Below are positions 1 to 6,896 of a DNA stretch of 16,140 nucleotides, piece by piece. A model generated the notes under the pieces. The model did not search any database and was not told the DNA's origin. It saw nothing but the letters and a program-made list of their open reading frames with translations. Each line of letters begins with the position of its first letter. The stretch's first letter is position 1. Source of the stretch: CAZWSC01 sp964636385 (GTDB lineage Bacteria > Eisenbacteria > RBG-16-71-46 > CAIMUX01); the NCBI GenBank assembly GCA_964636385.1, contig CAZWSC010000093.1, forward strand, positions 1 to 16,140, read 5' to 3'. The translations under genes were made by a program, and so were the position numbers.

Positions 1-185
1 CTGCTTCCCTGATGATTGATTAGAATGTAGGCCCTGCGTTCTACTGCCCGAATGGAGGTTGTGCCGGAAGCGGCTCGGTGATGTTCAGAACTATGAGCCT
101 GTAGAGTTCACATATTCTGACCCTCGGGACTGTTGGCGTCACGAACCCCTCACGACGGCAGCCTTGATTCAGAGCAGATGCAGTC

Positions 186-212
186 TTGAGTCCAGAAGGG
201 AAAGGGTATACT
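186..212 (+). promoter_or_regulatory. Possible sigma70-type promoter of fbp
   Basis: A TATACT hexamer at 207-212 is one base from the -10 consensus. TTGAGT at 186-191 is a fair -35 match, with a slightly short 15-nt spacer. Transcription would begin near 219, leaving about 33 nt of leader with a GGTGGAGGA ribosome-binding site before the ATG at 252. Nothing else in 1-251 looks like a gene or RNA. The call rests on motif match alone. Confidence 0.35.
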
Positions 213-251
213 CCCAATGAGCGGCAATAGAGCCGTGGTGGAGGATCAGAC

Positions 252-1322
252 ATGGATCAGGCTGACAGCGGACAGGATCAGGGGCGGTTAGTCGGAGGAC
301 GCCAGGAAATCGGGATGACCTTTACGCAGCATGTCGCTGAGAGACAGCGACGGTACCCAGAGGCGTCAGGAGGTCTATCCGCTCTGCTTCAGCAGGTCAT
401 GGTCGCCGCAAAAATCATCTCGCGGGAAGTGCGGAAGGCCGGGCTCGTGGACGCCTTGGGCATGACCGGCAAAGTCAACGTACAGGGAGAGGAAGTCCAG
501 ATGCTGGACGAGTTCGCCAATGACACCCTTGTACGGAATGTGCAGCACACGGGTCTTCTCTGCGCCATGTCATCCGAGGAGGACGAGGACATAATCCCCA
601 TACCCCGGGGATATCCGTGCGGTAGGTATGTTCTGACATTCGATCCCCTGGACGGGTCCTCCAACATCGACGCCAACGTGTCGATTGGCACGATCTTTTC
701 GATCCACCGCCGTGTATCGGAAGACGGACCGGGCTCACCCAGGGATGTCATCCAGGCCGGTTCGAGACAGATCGCCGCCGGTTATGTGATTTACGGCTCA
801 TCGACGCTGCTCGTCTACACCACGGGTCTGGGAGGTGTGTTCGGCTTCACACTTGACCCAACGGTGGGCGAGTTCCTGCTTTCACACCCCTACATCTGGA
901 CACCAGAGAACGGCCGTGTCTACAGTGTCAACGAAGGAAACAGCAGCCACTGGCTGGAACGTGACCGTGTACTCGTGGAACGGCTCAAGACGAAGAACAA
1001 TCCGGCGGGCCGTCCCTACACATCGCGCTACATCGGATCACTGGTGGCTGACTTCCACCGCAACCTTCTGTATGGAGGGATTTTTCTCTACCCCGGCGAC
1101 CGGAAGAACCCCAATGGGAAGCTCCGTCTGCTGTCCGAGGTCGCACCTCTCGCATTCATCGTTGAGGCGGCCGGCGGAGCTGCCACTACGGGAGAAGAGC
1201 GAATCCTCGAGATCGAGCCGAACGGCAATCTGCACCAGAGAGTACCCCTGATCATCGGCAGCAGGCGTGAGGTCGACTTCGCGCTTGAGGTCTACCGAAG
1301 CCTGGAAGAGTCGCCGGCGTAG
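252..1322 (+). CDS. fbp: Fructose-1,6-bisphosphatase, class I
   Basis: Hydrolyses fructose 1,6-bisphosphate to fructose 6-phosphate in the cytoplasm, the committed step of gluconeogenesis. The match to the family runs over the whole protein. Visible landmarks are the KAGLVDALG segment, the metal-binding acidic cluster SSEEDED (residues 107-113), the signature DPLDGSSNID (131-140), AAGYVIYGSSTLLVYTTG, and the substrate-binding segments RPYTSRYIGSLVADFHRN and GKLRLLSEVAPLAF. From the ATG at 252 the protein is 356 aa. Its start is supported by GGTGGAGGA at 238-246. An internal ATG at 315 has AGGAA at 304-308 and gives 335 aa, and that start lines up with the N-terminus of the E. coli enzyme as I remember it (about 332 aa). 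Homology favours 315 and the stronger ribosome-binding site favours 252. It appears monocistronic and ends in TAG. A strong hairpin follows 7 nt downstream. Confidence 0.96.
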   Translation: MDQADSGQDQGRLVGGRQEIGMTFTQHVAERQRRYPEASGGLSALLQQVMVAAKIISREVRKAGLVDALGMTGKVNVQGEEVQMLDEFANDTLVRNVQHTGLLCAMSSEEDEDIIPIPRGYPCGRYVLTFDPLDGSSNIDANVSIGTIFSIHRRVSEDGPGSPRDVIQAGSRQIAAGYVIYGSSTLLVYTTGLGGVFGFTLDPTVGEFLLSHPYIWTPENGRVYSVNEGNSSHWLERDRVLVERLKTKNNPAGRPYTSRYIGSLVADFHRNLLYGGIFLYPGDRKNPNGKLRLLSEVAPLAFIVEAAGGAATTGEERILEIEPNGNLHQRVPLIIGSRREVDFALEVYRSLEESPA

Positions 1323-1328
1323 CGGACG

Positions 1329-1350
1329 GGCCAGGCCTCAGCGCCTGGCC
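1329..1350 (+). terminator. Hairpin after fbp, probable terminator
   Basis: A perfect 8-bp stem, GGCCAGGC at 1329-1336 and GCCTGGCC at 1343-1350, encloses a 6-nt loop and begins 7 nt after the fbp stop. There is no T-tract after it, so it may be a Rho-assisted terminator or an mRNA-stabilising 3' hairpin. Confidence 0.5.
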
Positions 1351-1823
1351 TGCAAGACGCTGTACAGCGCCCGTGCTAGCCCTACCAGGCTGCAGTTCCC
1401 GACCAGATTGCGACACAGTTCCACGGCGCAGACCCGGCCTGACCCGGCGCAACGGCACTCATTCTGGTCACGTGCCCATGTGATCACCAACGGGCCGCCT
1501 GCTCACGCCCCGGAATCAGACATCCGGAAACACCCGCCCGCGTGCTATACTTGATGTGTTCCCGACCGTCAGGTTCAGGATCTACTCCAGGTCTGCGTCT
1601 CCAACCCGGCCCGGCGAGGTGGGCCTTGCGCAGTTGCAGACAGGATCGGCCATCCTCAACCTTTCCCTCCGTATCACGGACTCCCGGCTATACCAATAGC
1701 GCGTAGCAGGTATCTCTGCGGCCTTCCACTCCGCAGCGGTCGGACTACTCAGGCGGACGATGTCGGCTGCATACAGCCGGCAGGCCAATGACCGGACGTA
1801 GACAGCATGCAAAGGAACGTACG
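1351..1823. other. Intergenic stretch, no gene seen
   Basis: About 470 bp between fbp and the peptidase gene. Short open frames are present on both strands, but none has a convincing ribosome-binding site or a protein-like composition. A TATACT at 1546-1551 lacks a recognisable -35. A 6-bp hairpin (CTGCGG at 1716-1721, CCGCAG at 1731-1736) lies in the probable leader of the next gene. I found no tRNA or known riboswitch. Confidence 0.5.
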
Positions 1824-4469
1824 ATGACGGGCCCGGGAGGATCCCGCTTCGCTTCGAGGCGTGGTGGGAGATCGGCAGCGCCCTGGGCGCCCACCCGGCG
1901 AGCCATAGCGGCCGGCGTGATGCTGTGCCTTGCCGGCGCGCTGCTGGTGCTTGCTGCGATCGCGCTGGTAGGGCGAGGCCGGGAGCCCCGCTTCGCCACG
2001 GGAACCCCGGCAGAAGTCATCCAGGCCGCGCGTCTTGCATCCCCCCCCCTGGATCGCGGCCCGGAGTGGAAGGTGATCGCGGACATCGACTCCCCGTTCG
2101 GTCGAGCTGTCCGTCTCCGACCATACCTGGACGGCCTCGAGGTAAGGGGCGCCGATTGCATGCTGCATATCCATGGCCGGGCCGGCGCCGGATCAGGAGT
2201 CGAGACAGGAGTTGGGGAGCGCTCCGGGGGATCGAATGGCCCGCCTCTCCCACATGCGATCCGCCGCGAAAGCACTCCGGGAGAGGTCGACTGGGACGGC
2301 ATCGCCGGGATCCTTGGAAGCCGGCCGCCAGCGGGCCGGGAGCTGCTGCAGTTCGCACTCGGTGGATTCCACCCCGGCACCCTGCGCGAAGCCCTTCGCG
2401 CCGAACCGGTCGTGCATATCTCGCTGCCTGAACACAGTGGCGACAGTTGGACTCTGAGGGTAGAAGTCTCGATCGACGTCGCCGACCCGATGCTACTCGG
2501 TGCTCTGCATGCCCTACCGTGGGTCGGGCTCACTGATCAGGATCCGGATGCGACCGGGAGATACCGGGCTCCACGGGACTGCCATGGCTGCGGCGATTCT
2601 CACCGGATCGCCGAGCATTGTGCAGGGCCCGTCGACCTGCTCCTGACCCTTGACCCTTCGAGCTTTGCGGTCCTGGAAGCTCGCGATCTGCGGCTATACG
2701 CTGCGCATGGCCACACCGGACGCGCCCTCGTGTTCAACCCGAACCCGGTGGCCTACAGCGGCCGCCTCGACCTGAGACACGGGGATCCGGTGGATCAGTA
2801 CCGAATCTGGGTGGATGCACCGCGACTGGACGGCACCGGGCATCTTCGCGGCCGGTGGGTTGAGACGGCAACCGACAGGCTGCCCATCGCCAGGGAGGAG
2901 AGCCAGGTCTTCGCGTATCCGAGTCATGATCCGAGATTCGTGCAGGCTATGGCGTATGTACACGGTGATCGGGGGCTGCAGCGCGTGGAGGATCTGGGAT
3001 TCTCCGGGCTCTTCGACCGCCCTCTCCGCCTGCGGGTCTACGGTACGACTGCGGACAACTCCTGGTACAGCCGTCCAACGAGGGAGATCGTCTTCGGCAG
3101 CGGGGGCGTAAACGATGCGGAGGATGCGGACATCATCCTGCATGAGCTCGGGCACGCCATACACGATGCCCTCGTGCCCGGGTTCGACGGCGGCGACACC
3201 TATGCGATCAGCGAGGGATTCTCCGACTTCTGGGCCGCATCGCTGAATGACGGAGCGTGCATCGGGGACTGGGATGCGACCGCCTACAGTCCTCCGTGCC
3301 TGCGGCGCACCGACACCGACGCAGTGTACCCCTGCTCGCTGAACGGGCGCCCTCACAACGACGGGCTGATCTGGAGCGCAGCACTGTGGGAGATTCGACA
3401 CATACTGGGTGCAGAAGCGGCGGAAAGGCTCGCTTTGGCCTCGTTTCTGGAGCAGGGGACGCGCACCACATTCCCCGAAGCCGCTGCCGGGCTTCTGGTT
3501 GCAGCGGAGCGCCTCGGGATGCAGACTGCGCTCCACCGGCTCCGTGACGTTCTGGTGGATCGCGGGCTGCTGCCCCGCTCCCTTCACGCCGTGATCCATC
3601 CCCACGAGGCCTGCCACATACCCCTGCAGGCGCCTGGTCGCATCATGGGCGGGTGGACCAGATCGCTCGTCATCACAGGAGACGGGCGCCTCCTCTTCCC
3701 GCAGGAAGAACACACAGCATACTCCGACCCCTTCCCCGGCGGTCCGCCCTGCATCGCTCCGCTGGCGTGGGAGAGCGTCGAGAAGGCAGTCGCCATTAGC
3801 AGCGTTGCGACTGTCACCGGCAGCATCTCTGCAACGTGCGCGGAGCTCGAGCTCGAATGGCGGATCGGGACGGAACCCCTGGCCCGCATTGACGCAGTCT
3901 GGGAGCTGGATACAGGCAGCTTCTCGTGGGGGTACCGGTATTCCGGAACCGATGCGTCAGGCCTGTTCTGCGGAGCATCGCCGGGTGATCTCTCCCCCGG
4001 GGTTGTACAACCGGTCAGTCTGGCCGGGCTTACAGCAGCCGGCCTGCGCGGATTGAGGGGATTCCGCGCCGATCTTGGCGACACAAGCAGCCCCGACTGG
4101 CTGCCTCACCTTACGGGCGCCCGGTTCTCGCTTGTGCAGGATGATGACGTATCAGGCTTGACCATCCGGAGGCTGGCCGGCCCCCTGCTACCTGGAACGC
4201 TGACGTTAGCGGCTCATCCGAACCCGTTCCGCGACGCCGTACAGGTCCGGCTCCGTCTCCGGGAGAACCGCAGCGCCGAGGTGTCGGTCTTCGACGCGCA
4301 GGGCAGGCGTGTGCGCCGGCTGCTTCGCGGGGATCTGGGTGAGGGGGCGCACACGATACCCTGGGACGGCCGCAACGACCTGGGACAGCCTCTTCCGTCA
4401 GCCGTCTACTGGATAAGGGCCGCTGCAGGCGAAGACGTGGGGACCGCGAGCGTACTTCGGCTGAGATAG
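1824..4469 (+). CDS. Membrane-anchored M4/M36-like zinc metallopeptidase with FlgD-like C-terminus
   Basis: Predicted exported zinc endopeptidase of 881 aa. The N-terminus is basic, with a hydrophobic segment at about residues 28-48, so it is either an uncleaved anchor or a long signal peptide. The catalytic core has HELGH at 440-444 and a third zinc ligand in EGFSDFWA (Glu464). The gap from the second His to that Glu is 20 residues, as in thermolysin, which places it among gluzincins. The short HELGHAIHD and EGFSDF blocks resemble fungalysin (M36). The last 90 or so residues (from about 790) contain HPNPF, EVSVFDAQGRRVRRLL, IPWDGRNDLG and YWIRA, which is the FlgD Ig-like or sorting-type domain of secreted FCB-group proteins. 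The region between is unassigned beta-rich sequence. An in-frame ATG at 1788 would add 12 residues, but AAAGGAA at 1811-1817 supports 1824. The substrate is unknown. The gene ends in TAG and converges on gene A. Confidence 0.85.
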   Translation: MTGPGGSRFASRRGGRSAAPWAPTRRAIAAGVMLCLAGALLVLAAIALVGRGREPRFATGTPAEVIQAARLASPPLDRGPEWKVIADIDSPFGRAVRLRPYLDGLEVRGADCMLHIHGRAGAGSGVETGVGERSGGSNGPPLPHAIRRESTPGEVDWDGIAGILGSRPPAGRELLQFALGGFHPGTLREALRAEPVVHISLPEHSGDSWTLRVEVSIDVADPMLLGALHALPWVGLTDQDPDATGRYRAPRDCHGCGDSHRIAEHCAGPVDLLLTLDPSSFAVLEARDLRLYAAHGHTGRALVFNPNPVAYSGRLDLRHGDPVDQYRIWVDAPRLDGTGHLRGRWVETATDRLPIAREESQVFAYPSHDPRFVQAMAYVHGDRGLQRVEDLGFSGLFDRPLRLRVYGTTADNSWYSRPTREIVFGSGGVNDAEDADIILHELGHAIHDALVPGFDGGDTYAISEGFSDFWAASLNDGACIGDWDATAYSPPCLRRTDTDAVYPCSLNGRPHNDGLIWSAALWEIRHILGAEAAERLALASFLEQGTRTTFPEAAAGLLVAAERLGMQTALHRLRDVLVDRGLLPRSLHAVIHPHEACHIPLQAPGRIMGGWTRSLVITGDGRLLFPQEEHTAYSDPFPGGPPCIAPLAWESVEKAVAISSVATVTGSISATCAELELEWRIGTEPLARIDAVWELDTGSFSWGYRYSGTDASGLFCGASPGDLSPGVVQPVSLAGLTAAGLRGLRGFRADLGDTSSPDWLPHLTGARFSLVQDDDVSGLTIRRLAGPLLPGTLTLAAHPNPFRDAVQVRLRLRENRSAEVSVFDAQGRRVRRLLRGDLGEGAHTIPWDGRNDLGQPLPSAVYWIRAAAGEDVGTASVLRLR

Positions 4470-4521
4470 CGGGAGGCGCTACACTGGGCGCACGGCCCCT
4501 GACCTTTCTGTCGCCAATCCG

Positions 4522-4548
4522 CCGCTGCGGCTGCTGCTGCCACAGCGG
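4522..4548. terminator. Bidirectional hairpin between convergent genes
   Basis: CCGCTG (4522-4527) pairs with CAGCGG (4543-4548) and GGC (4529-4531) with GCC (4539-4541), around a 7-nt loop. The single internal mismatch on the plus strand becomes a U-G pair in the minus-strand RNA. It lies between the peptidase stop (4469) and the extended stop of gene A (4595), where a shared terminator is expected. No T-tract is present. Confidence 0.4.
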
Positions 4549-4594
4549 ATCTGACCGGATCTGTCATTGTCGAGGTCCGGACACTACGGTCGGT

Positions 4595-5761
4595 TCAGTT
4601 ACCGAACATGGGGGGCGGCATCTCCGCCAGGTCGTAGCAGTCAAACCTCGAATTTCCCGTCCTTCCCACATTCGTGACCCGAATCAGATAAGCACCAGCA
4701 TCCAGACACATGACCCTTGACGACTGAGCCCAGTCGTAGTTGATGGTGCTTCACCCATAGCCCAGGCCGGGAGGACTCTCAACGGTGTCTGCATAGACGA
4801 CGCCCGGCTGGCCCTCGGGGAAGAACTCCAGCTGGAAGGTCCGGACGTGTCCTATCTGCCCTGCGCTGCGGAGCCTGATGATGAAGCAGTAGGGTCGCAC
4901 GAGGCTGACGATGTGCTCCAGGTAATCACCCATGCAGTCGACCCCATCTACAGCCTGACCGCCCGAGGTGCCGCCGCCACAGTACGAGATACGAAGCCAG
5001 TCACCACATGCATCCTGCATTGCGACGTAGCTTTCTGCCTCTACACGAATCGGATTGCACGGATCAAGATCGCACACGGTACCGGCTCCCAGCCAGTCGC
5101 CATTCTGCCTCCTGCAGTCCGCCTCTGTCTGAACCTGGCAGACACGCAGGGGCGAGCAACAGGCGCCGACGGGATCGGGACAGGGATTCGATCTGCAGTT
5201 TGTGCCCATGCCCTGCCAGGCTCCACTTACGACCTCGCACTCAGACCCGGTTAGGTCCTCGCACGAACCATCCGGAAGGCAGCATGCACCCAGCGGCTGA
5301 GGACAGGGGTTCGGATCGCAGACCACTCCGACACCCAGCCACTCGCCATCCTGGGAGAGACAGGTCAACTCGGTCCTGAGCCTGCAGGAGCCATCGGCGA
5401 AGCAGCATGCTGCGAGTGGCTGATCGCACGGATTCGGATCGCAGGACTCGAGCATGCGCCAGTCTTCAGTCGGGCAGTCCACCTCGAGCACGTACTCGCA
5501 GCTGCCGTCCTCGAAGCAGCACGCGCCCATCGGCTGCGGGCAGGGATTCGGATCGCAGACCGTTCCCATGCCGAGCCAGTCGCCTGCGCACTCAGCCTCG
5601 GTCACATATGTGCAGCTTCCATCGGGAAGGCAGCACGCGCCCTGAGGATCCGAGTCCGGGCTCGTCGGATCGTCATCACCGCACGACAGAAGAAGTCCGA
5701 AGGTCAGTAGTGACAGCACAGTCACTAGGCCCCAGAGACAGGCGTTTCTTGTAGCCCGCAT
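4595..5761 (-). CDS. Gene A: six-Cys-repeat lipoprotein with CBM6-like domain and in-frame UGA (candidate selenoprotein)
   Basis: Predicted lipoprotein. The signal peptide ends in the lipobox LLLSC (Cys27), followed by GDDD. AAGGAGGT at 5774-5767, 5 nt before the ATG at 5761, fixes the start. Residues 41-237 hold five Cys-rich repeats. Residues 238 onward form a CBM6-like domain beginning IRVEAESYVA. The frame meets TGA at 4753-4751 (codon 337), giving a 336-aa product if it is a stop. The same frame continues without interruption for 51 codons (NYDWAQSSRV..CLDAG.Y.IRVT, then FDCYDLAEMP) to a TGA at 4597-4595, and these codons complete the domain. Paralogue B has the UGA at the same column with the same continuation. 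I therefore annotate the full 388-codon frame with codon 337 as candidate Sec. Cys261, 292, 352 and 375 are shared with B and could pair with residue 337. Glycan binding is inferred from fold resemblance only. If UGA is not decoded, the product is a domain lacking its last strands. Confidence 0.75.
4720..4737 (-). promoter_or_regulatory. SECIS-like hairpin after the gene A UGA
   Basis: In the mRNA, ACGACUG pairs perfectly with CAGUCGU around a GGCU loop (18 nt). The stem begins 13 nt and the loop 20 nt after the in-frame UGA at 4753-4751. As I recall the bacterial SECIS consensus, the apical loop lies roughly 16-37 nt from the UGA and has a G among its first two bases, and this hairpin meets both. 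It has no obvious bulged U like that of E. coli fdhF. The identical element occurs at the same distance in gene B. Confidence 0.6.
5051..5641 (-). repeat. Five tandem GACC...DPNPC protein repeats in gene A
   Basis: Encodes residues 41-237 of gene A as repeats of 38, 38, 41, 41 and 39 aa, starting at residues 41, 79, 117, 158 and 199. The pattern is (G/A)ACC-x5-C, an acidic stretch with one Cys, then W-x-G-x-G-x-x-C-x-x-(N/D)PC. Each copy has six cysteines, probably three disulfides. The second copy has a diverged tryptophan segment and the fifth has lost the PDGSC motif. Similar repeats occur in secreted proteins of planctomycetes and uncultured phyla; their function is unknown to me. Confidence 0.85.
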
Positions 5762-6028
5762 GACTGACCTCCTTCATGCCCGGGATGAGAAAGCCCTCAG
5801 GCAGTCGTAAGAAGTCGCTTGCCGTCACTCCATCCGGACTCTGGCGGGGCGCCCTGAGCAAATGATTCGGAGTGGAGTCCGTTCCGCCTCTATGGCAACT
5901 CGACGGCGCCGATCATTTCCCAGGGTATCACCCACCCACGGGGTTTTCCATAGCAGTGCAGGTCGGCGCCTGATGAGGCTTCCGGAATCCTCCTGCGTGC
6001 GGTCGGGCTGACGACATGAGCGGATACC

Positions 6029-6649
6029 TCAGCGCCCCGAGTACAGGGCCTTCACCCTGCCCCATGAACACTGCCACACGGGAGTTGGCATGCCGATAAG
6101 ATCGAAACAGTCGAACTTGGCCGACGACTGTACGTCCGCCAGCCGGGTTACGCGGATCCTGTACTCTCCAGCCTCCAGACAGATCACCCTAGACGACTGA
6201 GCCCAGTCGTAGTTGGCGTATGCTCACCCATACCCTCCGCCTGGGGGACTTGCCAGGGTATCCGCCACCGGGATGCCGGGCTCGCCTTCCCGGAAGAACT
6301 CCATCACGAACTCGCGGATGGATCCAACCCTCCCCGCGCTGCGAAGCGAATCCACGAAACAGAATCCATCAGCCAGAGTCAGGAGGTACTCGACCCAGTC
6401 TCCGCTCCAGTCCAGACCCTCGATGGCAAGCCCGCCTGATGCCCCGTGGTTGCAGGCTCCCCGGATGATCTGACCGCCCCCGACATTGTGCGAGGCAACG
6501 TAGTGCTCCGCCTCGATGCGTATCCTCTGCGGAGATGCGATGGCCGGGATCGCTGTCACCACTGCGAGGAGGGCGAGGAGCAGACCTGGCGATCCGTGGG
6601 ATGGGGTTGCCTTTCGGCTGTTCATTCGGGCAAAACCGGACTTGGGCAT
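6029..6649 (-). CDS. Gene B: secreted CBM6-like protein with in-frame UGA (candidate selenoprotein)
   Basis: Paralogue of gene A without the Cys repeats. AGGAGG at 6662-6657, 7 nt before the ATG at 6649, fixes the start. Residues 22-38 are hydrophobic and end AIPAIA-S, a likely signal peptidase I site. The CBM6-like domain starts at Ile43 (IRIEAEHYVA). TGA at 6226-6224 is codon 142 and would end a 141-aa protein. The frame continues open for 64 more codons (NYDWAQSSRV.CLEAG.Y.IRVT, then FDCFDLIGMP) to a TGA at 6031-6029, for 206 codons in all. Before the UGA, A and B share about 48 of 99 residues with no gap. In the 26 residues after it they share 19. Cys66, 97, 157 and 181 match those of A. 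The product ends with an extra Trp/Cys-containing tail not found in A. A periplasmic or extracellular location is expected. The function is unknown; glycan binding is inferred from the domain only. Confidence 0.75.
6193..6210 (-). promoter_or_regulatory. SECIS-like hairpin after the gene B UGA
   Basis: It has the same 18-nt sequence, 7-bp stem and GGCU loop as the gene A element, again beginning 13 nt after the in-frame UGA (6226-6224). Sequence just outside differs between the genes at many third positions, so the identity here suggests selection on the RNA as well as the protein. Confidence 0.6.
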
Positions 6650-6896
6650 CTGCTTTCCTCCTGAGGAGCCAACTATAACACATGCAGCATCTCCAGATCG
6701 GATACTACCTTGTGGATCGCAAACTGCATCTCCCCTCCGCCCGGGTCACCGCTGCCGCATTGCGCCGGATACGGCCCCGGGACATACTGCGCGAGGCATG
6801 CCTGCTGCGCCCGGAGCGCGACTGGCGGGCAGCGTGTGCATACGACGGCCGCACGGGACACCCCGGTACGCCGCACGACACATTGGAGGCACGATC

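Noticed and set aside
41..253. Minus-strand ORF of 70 codons upstream of fbp
   Set aside because: No ribosome-binding site or recognisable motif, and it overlaps the likely fbp promoter.
2694..3713. Minus-strand frame of 339 codons inside the peptidase gene
   Set aside because: Antisense to the zinc-site region of a clear peptidase; no domain motif of its own.
4751..5761. Gene A and B UGAs as plain stops, sequencing errors or a shared ancestral nonsense mutation
   Set aside because: The same codon in two paralogues with about half identity, open frames beyond both, better protein conservation after the UGA and mainly synonymous changes there argue for translation through it. Still to be tested experimentally.
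5975..5992. Palindrome around TTCCGGAA downstream of gene B as a terminator
   Set aside because: It has a mismatch, almost no loop and no T-tract; too weak to call.
4595..6649. Genome-wide reassignment of UGA to Trp or Gly
   Set aside because: UGA ends several well-bounded genes in the window exactly where their families end (for example GFRCACD before 10355), and no other conserved domain has an internal UGA.
6516..6896. N-terminal extension of the thioredoxin-barrel gene
   Set aside because: It overlaps gene B in antisense, and the GGAGG site and signal peptide place the start at 6897.
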